This document shows, one piece after another, positions 1 through 5,710 of a stretch of 7,184 nt of DNA. The stretch comes from Mailhella sp. (lineage in GTDB: Bacteria > Desulfobacterota > Desulfovibrionia > Desulfovibrionales > Desulfovibrionaceae), in NCBI GenBank assembly GCA_017522745.1, contig JAFWYI010000030.1:1-7184 (forward strand). The letters are read 5' to 3'. Position numbers and translations under genes: made by a program. The notes beneath the pieces were generated by a model. It had not been told where the DNA came from, did no database searches, and worked only from the letters and a program-made list of their open reading frames with translations. Position 1 is the first letter of the stretch; every line of letters begins with the position of its first letter.

Positions 1-203
1 ATATCGGCAAAGGGCTCGCCGCCGGTGAAGACGAAGTGTTCGTGGGCCGTATCCGCGAAGACGAAAGCATCGAAAACGGCCTGAACATGTGGATCGTGGC
101 CGATAACATCCGTAAGGGCGCCGCCCTCAACGCTGTGCAGATCGCCGAAGAACTCATCCGCCGCGACCTCGTCCGCGTGAACAACCCTGATATGTTTGTG
201 TAA
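1..203 (+). CDS. asd: Aspartate-semialdehyde dehydrogenase, C-terminal fragment (5' end outside the window)
   Basis: Only the last 66 codons are present, read in the frame starting at base 3 and ending at TAA 201-203. The encoded tail includes VFVGRIRED, then [18 protein letters not shown], then a helix [11 protein letters not shown]. This is the characteristic C-terminal end of Asd, where the final strand and helix complete the catalytic/dimerisation domain. The enzyme reduces aspartyl-4-phosphate to aspartate-4-semialdehyde with NADPH in the cytoplasm, the branch point to lysine/diaminopimelate, threonine and methionine. The catalytic Cys and His lie upstream of the window and cannot be checked. 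The gene runs toward hisG (convergent) and is followed 6 nt after its stop by the first of two hairpins. Identification is by recognised sequence, not by search. Confidence 0.93.
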   Translation, partial: IGKGLAAGEDEVFVGRIREDESIENGLNMWIVADNIRKGAALNAVQIAEELIRRDLVRVNNPDMFV

Positions 204-209
204 GAGCGT

Positions 210-232
210 GCGGGGGAAATAATTCCCCCCGC
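210..232 (+). terminator. G-rich hairpin just after the asd stop
   Basis: The left arm GCGGGGGAA (210-218) pairs with TTCCCCCCGC (223-232) around a 4-nt loop, with one C bulged on the right arm. It starts 6 nt past the asd stop and is followed by a run of C rather than T. It is therefore not a classical intrinsic terminator. It more likely protects the 3' end or works together with the larger hairpin at 247-291. It closely resembles the hairpin at 396-420 behind hisG. Confidence 0.5.
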
Positions 233-246
233 GCCCCCCCTGATTC

Positions 247-291
247 AGAATCCCGATGTCCCCGAACTGCGTTCGGAGCCATCGGGATTCT
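247..291 (+). terminator. Large hairpin, probable asd transcription terminator
   Basis: A perfect 12-bp outer stem (AGAATCCCGATG 247-258 with CATCGGGATTCT 280-291) encloses a second 6-bp stem (CCGAAC 262-267 with GTTCGG 271-276) around a TGC loop. The bases after it on the plus strand are GCTTTCAG, so the U-tract is weak. Its position between convergent genes supports a terminator role, possibly in both directions, but release without a real U-tract is uncertain. Confidence 0.55.
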
Positions 292-333
292 GCTTTCAGC
301 TGGCCACGAGCGAGCCTTCCATACTCACATAAA

Positions 334-384
334 CGCAAGGCCAATGCTCAGCGGAACGCCAGTTCCGGCAGCATCGGCCTTGCG
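334..384 (-). terminator. Large hairpin, probable hisG transcription terminator
   Basis: A 9-bp outer stem (CGCAAGGCC 334-342 with GGCCTTGCG 376-384) continues after one mismatch as ATGCT/AGCAT (344-348 with 370-374) and then as CGGAAC/GTTCCG (352-357 with 362-367) around a 4-nt loop. Read on the minus strand it is followed by TTTATG, a short T-tract. It is the last strong structure a hisG transcript would reach before meeting the asd hairpins. Confidence 0.6.
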
Positions 385-395
385 AATTATGGGGG

Positions 396-420
396 TGTGG
401 GGGAGATTATCTCCCCCACA
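396..420 (-). terminator. G-rich hairpin just after the hisG stop
   Basis: A perfect 10-bp stem (TGTGGGGGAG 396-405 with CTCCCCCACA 411-420) with a 5-nt loop begins 8 nt after the hisG stop on the minus strand. A T6 run precedes it on that strand, instead of following it, so it lacks terminator polarity. Its core is nearly the same as that of the hairpin at 210-232. Confidence 0.5.
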
Positions 421-428
421 AAAAACTC

Positions 429-1331
429 TTAAATAACCTTGTTCAGGCTGTACTCCAAGATGCCTTCGGCGCCCATATCGCGGAGCTGAGGGATGAGGTC
501 GCGCACGGCGTGGGTATTGACCACGGTTTCGAGGGACACCCAGGCAGGATCCTTGAGAGCGGCCACGGTGGGAGAATTGAGCGCGGGCAGGAGACCGAGG
601 ATATCATCGAGGCGGGCCGTAGGAGCATTCATCTTGAGGCAGACGAGACTCTCGGCACGCAGAGCGCCCTGCAGGAGCAGGTCTATCTGTTCGATCTTAC
701 GGCGCTTTTCAGGATCGTTCCAGGCTTCACTGTTCGCGATGAGAACGGTATTGCTGGCCATGACCTCATCGATGACGCGCAGGTTATGGGCACGGATGGT
801 GGTCTCGGTCTCAGTCACTTCCACGATGGCATCGGCAAGGCCTTCGACCACCTTGGCTTCCGTGGCACCCCAGGAATAGTTGACCTGAACAGGGATGCCC
901 TTCTCTTCGAAGTAACGCTTGGTCACGCCGAGCAATTCGGTGGAAATACGCTTGCCGGCAAGGTCCTCAGCCTTCTGGAAGGGGGAATCCCCGGCCACGG
1001 CCAGTACCCAGCGAGCCTTACGGTTGGACACCTTGGAGTAGATAAGGTCAGAGATGACGACAACGGGAGCGTCGCTGCCCTTGGGGCCGTATTGCACCTT
1101 ACGTTCTTCCAGCCAGTCCTTGCCCGTGAGCGCGAGATCGAGGATGCCGTTCTGGATGTATTCCGGGATCTCCTGCACACGGCAGAGGCGCGCGGTTATC
1201 TCGGGGTCGTTGATATCAGGAAAATAGTTCCGCACATGCTTATGTATCTTCCAGCCAGCCTTTTCAAAAAGGGAAATGGTGGCATCTTCGAGAGAGCCCT
1301 TGGGGATACCGAGCTTGAGTTGGGAATTCAT
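429..1331 (-). CDS. hisG: ATP phosphoribosyltransferase, long form
   Basis: HisG catalyses the first step of histidine synthesis, joining ATP and PRPP to give phosphoribosyl-ATP, and is the feedback-controlled enzyme of the pathway. The 300-residue length fits the long (HisG_L) form, which carries its own C-terminal ACT-like histidine-binding domain (here about residues 215-300, ending AEGILEYSLNKVI). Such forms do not need HisZ. The N-terminus LGIPKGSLEDAT (7-18), then RLCRVQEIPEYI and LALTGKDWLEE (66-76), and the segment around 158-185 are family hallmarks. The PRPP phosphate-binding loop reads EVTETETTI (171-179), where the usual TG is TE at residues 175-176, an odd substitution. Residues 77-88 look like a small insertion. 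The ATG at 1331 is preceded by AGAGG at 7-nt spacing. That Shine-Dalgarno shares bases with the hisI stop (TAGAGG), so the two genes are very likely co-transcribed and translationally coupled. Confidence 0.95.
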   Translation of the reverse strand: MNSQLKLGIPKGSLEDATISLFEKAGWKIHKHVRNYFPDINDPEITARLCRVQEIPEYIQNGILDLALTGKDWLEERKVQYGPKGSDAPVVVISDLIYSKVSNRKARWVLAVAGDSPFQKAEDLAGKRISTELLGVTKRYFEEKGIPVQVNYSWGATEAKVVEGLADAIVEVTETETTIRAHNLRVIDEVMASNTVLIANSEAWNDPEKRRKIEQIDLLLQGALRAESLVCLKMNAPTARLDDILGLLPALNSPTVAALKDPAWVSLETVVNTHAVRDLIPQLRDMGAEGILEYSLNKVI

Positions 1332-1341
1332 GGCGGAACCT

Positions 1342-1743
1342 CTATTTTTTGTAGACTTCAGCAGGATCGAATACCTGAGGACAGCAGATGCTGACCTCGG
1401 CAGAACCGGGAACTATACGGCGATAGAAACAGCTCGTGCGGCCGGTGTGGCAGGCAGAACCGCCTATCTGTTCGATTTCCATGACCACAGCGTCGGAATC
1501 GCAGTCGAGGCGGATGGCCTTGACCTTCTGCACCATGCCGGAGCTTTCGCCCTTATGCCACAGTTTCTGACGGCTGCGGCTCCAGTAATGGGCCTCACCC
1601 GTAGCCAGAGTAGCCTTCCACGCTTCCTCATTCATCCAGGCCAGCATGAGAACTTCACCGGTGGCGGCGTCCTGTGCGATGGCGGCGATGAGGCCATCGG
1701 CCTTCTGGAAATCAGGAATGAAATCGGCGGGAGCAGTGAACAT
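1342..1743 (-). CDS. hisI: Phosphoribosyl-AMP cyclohydrolase, monofunctional
   Basis: HisI opens the adenine ring of phosphoribosyl-AMP, the third step of histidine synthesis, using Zn2+ and Mg2+ in the cytoplasm. The 133-residue protein has the family core: [10 protein letters not shown] (33-42), [18 protein letters not shown] (52-69), and the metal site DCDSD (80-84) followed by [16 protein letters not shown] (94-109). Cys81, Cys98 and Cys105 match the known Zn ligands, and Asp80/82/84 the Mg site. There is no HisE (pyrophosphohydrolase) domain, so HisE must be a separate protein. An AGAAGG Shine-Dalgarno lies about 10 nt before the ATG at 1743. hisG begins 10 nt after the TAG. No other his gene is in the window, so this is a two-gene his unit behind rny. 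Confidence 0.95.
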   Translation of the reverse strand: MFTAPADFIPDFQKADGLIAAIAQDAATGEVLMLAWMNEEAWKATLATGEAHYWSRSRQKLWHKGESSGMVQKVKAIRLDCDSDAVVMEIEQIGGSACHTGRTSCFYRRIVPGSAEVSICCPQVFDPAEVYKK

Positions 1744-1769
1744 GGAAAGAAAACCTTCTTGAACTGTAG

Positions 1770-1798
1770 ATTATAAGAAAATGCGTATAGCTCTGGAC
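1770..1798 (-). promoter_or_regulatory. Candidate promoter for hisI-hisG
   Basis: In the 71-nt gap after rny the minus strand carries a perfect -10 hexamer TATAAT (1770-1775), about 27 nt before the hisI start. The best -35 at 17-nt spacing is GTCCAG (1793-1798), which is poor, and there is no extended -10 TG. No terminator hairpin follows rny, so readthrough from rny into hisI is also possible. Confidence 0.4.
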
Positions 1799-1814
1799 TG
1801 TGGCAGAATTATGA

Positions 1815-3377
1815 CTACTTCGCGAAGCCCACGGCGCGGCGTTCACGGATGACGGTCACGCGGATCTGGCCGGGGTAGGTAAGGTTCTCTTCGATCTTAG
1901 CGGAGATGTCCTTACAGAGCATGTAGGTGCTGTCGTCGTCCACGTTGTCGGAGTTGACGATGACGCGAAGTTCACGACCCGCCTGAATAGCGTAGGATTT
2001 GGCCACGCCTTCGAAGGATTCCGCGATATTTTCAAGATCTTCAAGACGCTTGACGTAGTTCTCCAGCAGTTCCTTACGAGCGCCGGGACGAGCGCCGGAA
2101 AGGGAGTCCGCAGCCTGCACGAGTACGGCAAGAGCGGTTTCAGGATGCACGTCCTCATGGTGGGCGGCGATGGCGTGGACGATGTCCTTGCCTTCACCGT
2201 ACTTCTTCGCGATATCCGCACCGATGACGGCGTGAGAGCCTTCGACCTCGTGGTCGACAGCCTTGCCGATATCGTGCAGCAGGCCGGCACGGCGGGCACG
2301 CTTGATGTCCATGCCGAGTTCGGCGGCCATCATGCCGCAGAGAGCAGACACTTCGAGAGAATGCTGAAGCACGTTCTGCGTGAAGCTGGTGCGGTATTTG
2401 AGCTGACCGAGCAGACGCACGATATCAGGATGGATGCCATGCACACCGGCATCGAAGGTGGCCTGTTCGCCCACTTCGCGGATCTGCACTTCCAGTTCCT
2501 GTTCACATTTGTGAACGATGTCCTCGATGCGGGCAGGATGGATACGACCATCCTGGATGAGACGCTCAAGGGCCATGCGGGCCACCTGACGGCGGATGGG
2601 GCTGTACGCAGAGAGGATGACGGTCTCGGGAGTATCGTCGATGATGAGATCAACGCCGGTCGCGGCTTCAAGGGCACGGATGTTGCGGCCTTCGCGACCG
2701 ATGATACGGCCCTTCATGTCTTCGCTGGGAAGGGTGACTGCGGTGACGGTCTGTTCGCCCACGTAATCACCGGCATAACGCTGGATGGCGCAGGCAAGGA
2801 TCTCCTTGGCCTTGCGGTCAGCCGTTTCCTTGGCTTCCGTTTCGATGACGCGCATCATCTTGGCGGCTTCGTGGCGGGTGCGGGACTTTATCTCTTCGAA
2901 GAGACGGGACTTGGCTTCTTCGACCGTAAGGCCGGAAACTTCCTCAAGGCGGCGTTCCTGCTCGTCGAGCTTGCTTTCGAGCAGGCTTTCCTTCTCGCTC
3001 AGCACACGCTCACGCTGGGTCTGCTCCTTTTCCTGGAGCAGGATGTCATGCTCTTTCTGCGTGATGCGCTCCATCTTCTCTTCCATGCGGTCGGAGATAT
3101 CCTGGAGCTTCTTTTCGCGATTCTTGAGCGCGCGTTCCTGTTCCTTGTACTCCACCTCGAGCGCATGCTTCTGGCTGAATACTTCATTCTGTCCCTGGAG
3201 AAGGATCTCCTTCTTCTGGGCCTGAGCTTCCTTGCGGGCTTCATCCACGATGCGGCGGGCAAGATCGTTAGCTTCGCCGATACGTTTGCTGGTGATGCTG
3301 CGCTGTATCATGACGCCGAGCAGAGAGCCGAGTGCGAGCGCACCCAGCGCAAAGGCGTAAAGGATAGTGTTGTCCAT
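1815..3377 (-). CDS. rny: Ribonuclease Y
   Basis: RNase Y is a membrane-anchored endoribonuclease that starts decay and processing of many mRNAs. The 520-residue length is typical. In order: one N-terminal membrane helix (about 4-24, rich in Leu/Gly/Ala), a long charged coiled coil (about 35-195), a KH RNA-binding domain with [18 protein letters not shown] (216-233), and an HD metal-dependent hydrolase domain (about 335-430). The HD metal ligands are visible as H339, H368-D369 (LLHDIGKA), H406-H407 and D424. The start at 3377 is chosen because AGGA lies 6-7 nt before this ATG and the membrane helix follows at once. The reading frame stays open for 68 codons further upstream, but that part resembles no RNase Y sequence. 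The gene lies downstream of 6S RNA on the same strand; a small hairpin (3400-3413) sits in its leader. The antisense strand is also open over much of this gene, but I read that as a codon-usage shadow. Confidence 0.96.
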   Translation of the reverse strand: MDNTILYAFALGALALGSLLGVMIQRSITSKRIGEANDLARRIVDEARKEAQAQKKEILLQGQNEVFSQKHALEVEYKEQERALKNREKKLQDISDRMEEKMERITQKEHDILLQEKEQTQRERVLSEKESLLESKLDEQERRLEEVSGLTVEEAKSRLFEEIKSRTRHEAAKMMRVIETEAKETADRKAKEILACAIQRYAGDYVGEQTVTAVTLPSEDMKGRIIGREGRNIRALEAATGVDLIIDDTPETVILSAYSPIRRQVARMALERLIQDGRIHPARIEDIVHKCEQELEVQIREVGEQATFDAGVHGIHPDIVRLLGQLKYRTSFTQNVLQHSLEVSALCGMMAAELGMDIKRARRAGLLHDIGKAVDHEVEGSHAVIGADIAKKYGEGKDIVHAIAAHHEDVHPETALAVLVQAADSLSGARPGARKELLENYVKRLEDLENIAESFEGVAKSYAIQAGRELRVIVNSDNVDDDSTYMLCKDISAKIEENLTYPGQIRVTVIRERRAVGFAK

Positions 3378-3533
3378 AGTATTTCCTGCGATATGTTGAC
3401 GGGGCTGCCCCCGGTAGTTCCGAAAGACGAAGAGTACGCAAAAACAGACAGCGACCATAAGCCGCGGCCCATTAGGAATTGGCGAACGCCGAACAGAGTG
3501 AGGAGGACAGACTGCCGATAGTGCAGGAAAAGA
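3378..3533 (-). other. rny leader / spacer between 6S RNA and rny
   Basis: These 156 nt hold no convincing gene. On the minus strand I see a short GC stem CGGGG-CTGC-CCCCG (3400-3413), about 22 nt before the rny start. No promoter better than a weak match was found. rny is therefore either read from the zap/6S side or has a promoter I do not recognise. Confidence 0.4.
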
Positions 3534-3707
3534 CCCCGGAATGCCGTGAAAAACTGCTGGCACGAGACCTGGTGGTCTCAAGGTGGGAGCCTAGCTGGAA
3601 CTTCAGACTTCCCGCAAGGATGCGGGCATGCACACCATTCCGAGATTCGGCCCCCTGCTAACGCTAGTGAGGCCGGCGCAAGCTAGTTCCCCACGCACAC
3701 TCCAGGG
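3534..3707 (-). ncRNA. ssrS: 6S RNA
   Basis: 6S RNA mimics an open promoter and binds the sigma70 RNA polymerase holoenzyme, down-regulating transcription in slow growth. The minus strand folds into the expected rod. The closing stem pairs CCCTGGAGTGT-CGTG (3707-3692, one G bulged) with CACGGCATTCCGGGG (3548-3534). A large central bubble follows; its 3' side has the small hairpin GAGACC-ACCA-GGTCTC (3579-3564), preceded by CCACCTT. The same hairpin position and CACCTTGA start are seen in E. coli 6S. An apical arm ends in CCCGCA-TCCT-TGCGGG (3626-3611). An alternative pairing CTAGCT/AGCTAG (3686-3681 with 3596-3591) lies beside the bubble. The length of about 174 nt is typical, and TCTTTTCC follows the closing stem like a terminator tail. 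Its place just behind zapA is the same as in gamma-proteobacteria. Ends are uncertain by about 10 nt. Confidence 0.9.
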
Positions 3708-3735
3708 AATATGGAGCGGAAACGCTCGAAGTCAT
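3708..3735 (-). promoter_or_regulatory. Candidate 6S RNA promoter
   Basis: On the minus strand ATGACT (3735-3730) and CATATT (3713-3708) are spaced by 16 nt, each matching four of six sigma70 consensus bases. They would start the RNA near 3701-3702, a few bases inside the closing stem drawn for ssrS. The alternative is processing from a zapA transcript. Confidence 0.3.
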
Positions 3736-3745
3736 CCGAACCTGC

Positions 3746-3767
3746 AGGAAGCGATCTCTAGCTTCCT
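3746..3767 (-). other. Hairpin spanning the zapA stop
   Basis: AGGAAGC (3767-3761), the last sense codons of zapA, pairs with GCTTCCT (3752-3746). The TAG stop is the first part of the 8-nt loop. No T-run follows, so it is not an intrinsic terminator. It may be a processing or pausing site between zapA and 6S RNA. Confidence 0.4.
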
Positions 3768-4030
3768 GTTCCGCTTTCTTTCAAAGAATTCAACAGTTCA
3801 TCCAAACGGTCATCGGCCTTGCTGTGTTGTTCCTTCATTTGCAGGATATCATCTGCAAGCCCGATGAGCAGAATGGTGAGCAGCCTGTCTCTGCCAAGCT
3901 GACCGCCCTGCCCGCGTATCTGCGAGTACAGCTCATCAACATATTTACGGGCACGCTCCACGCGTTCCGGCCCCGCTTCTGTGCGGAAGGCCACCCTGAG
4001 GTCGCAAAGTTCGAGCTGATAGCTATGCAT
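3758..4030 (-). CDS. zapA: Cell division protein ZapA
   Basis: ZapA binds FtsZ and cross-links protofilaments in the early Z-ring. The 90-residue protein has the ZapA pattern: an N-terminal strand pair YQLELCDLRVAFRTEA (4-19), PERVERARKYVDELY (21-35), then a long helix with LLTILLIGLADDILQMKEQ (50-68) and a heptad-like C-terminal coiled coil (to about residue 84) that forms the dimer/tetramer. It lies 15 nt behind the zapB-like gene. Its own Shine-Dalgarno is poor (TTTCAGACGACCGCC before ATG), which suggests coupling to translation of the upstream gene. 6S RNA follows about 50 nt after the stop. Confidence 0.92.
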   Translation of the reverse strand: MHSYQLELCDLRVAFRTEAGPERVERARKYVDELYSQIRGQGGQLGRDRLLTILLIGLADDILQMKEQHSKADDRLDELLNSLKESGTGS

Positions 4031-4045
4031 GGCGGTCGTCTGAAA

Positions 4046-4309
4046 TTATCCGTTCTGCTGATTTTCCTGCATGGGCAGAGCGCTCTGGATGCGGCTGATG
4101 AGAGCATCCACGCGGCTGAAGGCCTCGCTACGAACGGTGAGTTCACGGTTCAGCTTTTCCTGAAGCTCATCAGAGGCCATCTGGCCGAGTTCCAGATCTT
4201 CACGAAGGCGCTTGCCCTCTTCACGAAGATGATGGTTTTCTTCACGAAGGCGGGTGAGTTCCTGAAGCAGGCTATCGATACGCTGTGCCAGCAGTTCCAA
4301 CTTTTCCAT
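4046..4309 (-). CDS. zapB: ZapB-like coiled-coil cell division protein
   Basis: The 87-residue, strongly charged protein is almost entirely one predicted coiled coil: residues 1-60 show heptads of Leu/Ile with Glu/Arg/Lys (LLAQRIDSLLQELTRLREEN), and 61-80 a weaker helix ending in a polar tail QENQQNG. This fits the short ZapB-like family often encoded just before zapA, thought to join the Z-ring through ZapA. The assignment rests on size, coiled coil and neighbour; coiled coils alone are not diagnostic, so the gene symbol is tentative. Start: AAGGAG lies 6 nt before ATG 4309, a near-ideal site. The gene is the first of zapB-zapA-ssrS and has its own candidate promoter and a long leader of about 160 nt. 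Confidence 0.75.
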   Translation of the reverse strand: MEKLELLAQRIDSLLQELTRLREENHHLREEGKRLREDLELGQMASDELQEKLNRELTVRSEAFSRVDALISRIQSALPMQENQQNG

Positions 4310-4327
4310 GTGTATCTCCTTGGAGAG

Positions 4328-4355
4328 CCGTGCGGGGCAGAATTCCTGCGCACGG
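4328..4355 (-). promoter_or_regulatory. Hairpin in the zapB leader next to the ribosome binding site
   Basis: On the minus strand CCGTGC and GCACGG (4355-4350 with 4333-4328) form the outer stem and GCAG/CTGC (4349-4346 with 4340-4337) the inner one, with three unpaired C on one side. It ends about 10 nt before the AAGGAG. It could tune access to the start site; that is inference. Confidence 0.35.
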
Positions 4356-4474
4356 TTCGAAATGCTCTGTAAGTGCCGGATATCCGGTATCTGTATGACG
4401 AAAACGCCCAGCCTGACAGCATCGCCACACTGGCGTCCTTTCTTTATTTGTAAGCTATGGAAGCCCGTTGAGCA

Positions 4475-4502
4475 AGTAGATAGACCGCTCTTATCGTGTC
4501 AA
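4475..4502 (-). promoter_or_regulatory. Candidate sigma70 promoter for zapB-zapA
   Basis: The minus strand has a perfect -35 TTGACA (4502-4497), 16 nt, then TCTACT (4480-4475), which matches four of six -10 bases. A run of eight T lies just upstream of the -35, like an UP element. It is placed after the rex terminator and would give a leader of about 158 nt. A second, weaker pair TTGCTC/TACAAA with 17-nt spacing (4475-4470, 4452-4447) lies just downstream. Confidence 0.55.
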
Positions 4503-4550
4503 GCAGAAAAAAAACTCCGTACTGCCTCCACAGGAACGCCGCAGAACGTA

Positions 4551-4582
4551 CAAAACAAAAAAGCCCCTCACGAAGAGGGGCC
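4551..4582 (-). terminator. Intrinsic terminator of rex
   Basis: On the minus strand, 15 nt after the rex stop, GCCCCTC (4581-4575) pairs with GAGGGGC (4569-4563) around a 5-nt TTCGT loop and is followed by TTTTTTGTTTTG. This is a textbook rho-independent terminator. Confidence 0.93.
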
Positions 4583-4596
4583 TGAATGCGCTGGGA

Positions 4597-5241
4597 TCAA
4601 CGCCGCTTTGTAGAAATGTTGAACGTGAGCGAGTAGATCTGATGGAAGAAATTCACATACTCCACAAAGACATGATCGGGGACCGAGATGCGAGCGGCGG
4701 AGTAGTTGAGGATGCCTTTGATACCAGCATCCACCAGCTGCGTCGCGGCACGCTGGGCACGTTCCGGCGGAACGGTGATGATGCCGATCTCGATGCCGAG
4801 TTCCGGCACCTTCTCCATGAGGGTCTTCGTACAATAGACTTCAAGACCGTAGATCTTCTCGCCGATCTTGAAGGGGTCGCAATCGAAGGCGCCGACGATG
4901 GTGAAGCCGCGGCGACGAAATTCCTGATAGTTGAGCAGGGCCCTGCCCATGTTGCCCACGCCCACGAGAGCGGCACGCCATTCACGGTTGGCGTTGAGGC
5001 AGGCTTTGATGACTTCTAGAAGATAGGAAACATAGTAGCCCACGCCACGAACGCCGAACTCGCCAAAATAAGCGAGGTCTTTACGGACCTGAGACGCATT
5101 GACGTCGCAGGCTTTGGAAAGAGGTTCGGACGAGATGACCTGAACGCCATCTTTATCCATAGCTTCGAGAACCTGCAGATAGGTGGCGAGGCGCTGGATA
5201 GTGGCACGCGGAATATGTTCGTACTTGGGAGTCTGGTTCAT
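4597..5241 (-). CDS. rex: Redox-sensing transcriptional repressor Rex
   Basis: Rex binds operator DNA when NADH/NAD+ is low and is released by NADH; it controls energy and fermentation genes. The 214 residues show the usual two parts. The winged-helix DNA-binding domain (about 5-85) begins IPRATIQRLATYLQVLE (10-26) and has the recognition segment SQVRKDLAYFGEFGVRGVGY (50-69). The Rossmann domain has the NAD(H) loop GVGNMG (94-99), the adenosine-binding acidic residue in GAFDCDP (117-123, D120), and the IGIITVP strand (152-158). The C-terminal helix VEYVNFFHQIY (193-203) swaps in the dimer. The frame is open upstream to 5313, but those codons run through the atpE terminator, so the ATG at 5241 is preferred. 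It has no clear Shine-Dalgarno (GTAGCAGTCGCATC before ATG), suggesting modest translation. It lies 88 nt behind atpE with a terminator between, and ends in its own terminator. Confidence 0.95.
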   Translation of the reverse strand: MNQTPKYEHIPRATIQRLATYLQVLEAMDKDGVQVISSEPLSKACDVNASQVRKDLAYFGEFGVRGVGYYVSYLLEVIKACLNANREWRAALVGVGNMGRALLNYQEFRRRGFTIVGAFDCDPFKIGEKIYGLEVYCTKTLMEKVPELGIEIGIITVPPERAQRAATQLVDAGIKGILNYSAARISVPDHVFVEYVNFFHQIYSLTFNISTKRR

Positions 5242-5262
5242 GATGCGACTGCTACTTTTTTT

Positions 5263-5303
5263 AAAAAAAATACGGGCAGGAAGAAGTATACTCCTCCTGC
5301 CCG
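5263..5303 (-). terminator. Intrinsic terminator of the atpI-atpB-atpE unit
   Basis: On the minus strand a stem of about 12-13 bp (CGGGCAGGAGGAG from 5303, pairing with the stretch ending CTTCCTGCCCG at 5273, with G-U pairs near the top) is followed by TATTTTTTTT (5272-5263). It begins about 26 nt after the atpE stop and should separate the atp transcript from rex. Confidence 0.88.
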
Positions 5304-5313
5304 ATAAATGCAA
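5285..5313 (-). promoter_or_regulatory. Candidate rex promoter nested in the atpE terminator
   Basis: The minus strand has TTGCAT (5313-5308), exactly 17 nt, then TATACT (5290-5285), which matches five of six -10 bases. The -10 lies at the tip of the terminator hairpin. A transcript would start near 5278, in the 3' arm, so it could not form the terminator stem, and would have a leader of about 37 nt to the rex ATG. Confidence 0.42.
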
Positions 5314-5659
<346 letters not shown>

Positions 5660-5664
5660 TTACA

Positions 5665-5670
5665 ATTATA
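5665..5670 (-). promoter_or_regulatory. TATAAT box between atpB and atpE
   Basis: A perfect -10 hexamer lies on the minus strand in the 63-nt gap, about 18 nt before the atpE start. The -35 at 17 nt would be GAATGG (5693-5688), a poor match. An internal promoter raising c-subunit output is possible but weakly supported. Confidence 0.25.
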
Positions 5671-5710
5671 GTGTTGAGGCCGTGAGGCCATTCCCCCGAA
5701 GGAAGTCGGC

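Larger units (their letters stand above)
4310..4596 (-). other. Intergenic region between rex and zapB
   Basis: These 287 nt carry the rex terminator (4551-4582), a probable zapB promoter (4475-4502), a perfect 12-bp palindrome CCGGATATCCGG (4376-4387), a small stem CGCCA-GTG-TGGCG (4423-4435) and the RBS-proximal hairpin. I see no credible gene here. Confidence 0.6.

Noticed and set aside
510..1394. 294-codon open frame on the plus strand opposite hisG
   Set aside because: It is exactly antisense to a well-recognised hisG, has no family-like sequence, and is explained by codon bias of the real gene.
2511..2526. Perfect inverted repeat GTTCACA-TT-TGTGAAC inside rny, like a CRP/Rex-type site
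   Set aside because: It is in mid-gene coding IVHKCEQ, its half-sites face the opposite way from a Rex operator, and no promoter is near; probably chance.
2145..3521. 458-codon open frame on the plus strand opposite rny
   Set aside because: It mirrors the coiled-coil and KH/HD coding sequence of rny and has Leu/Phe-rich nonsense composition; a shadow, not an overlapping gene.
3378..3581. 68-residue N-terminal extension of RNase Y
   Set aside because: It would read through the end of 6S RNA, has no membrane-anchor logic, and a good Shine-Dalgarno plus membrane helix mark the ATG at 3377.
4150..4428. 92-codon minus-strand frame starting GTG with AAGGA upstream, overlapping zapB
   Set aside because: The second half is the out-of-frame shadow of zapB with unnatural composition, and the first half has no recognisable feature; the apparent ribosome site is likely chance.
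5256..5270. T7A8 tract between the atpE terminator and rex as a Rex operator or curved-DNA site
   Set aside because: It is explained by the terminator U-tract plus an A-rich rex leader, and it lacks the TTGTG/CACAA half-sites.
5242..5313. 24-residue N-terminal extension of Rex starting at 5313
   Set aside because: The codons cover the atpE terminator and T-tract, and the sequence is not Rex-like; the ATG at 5241 gives the normal length.
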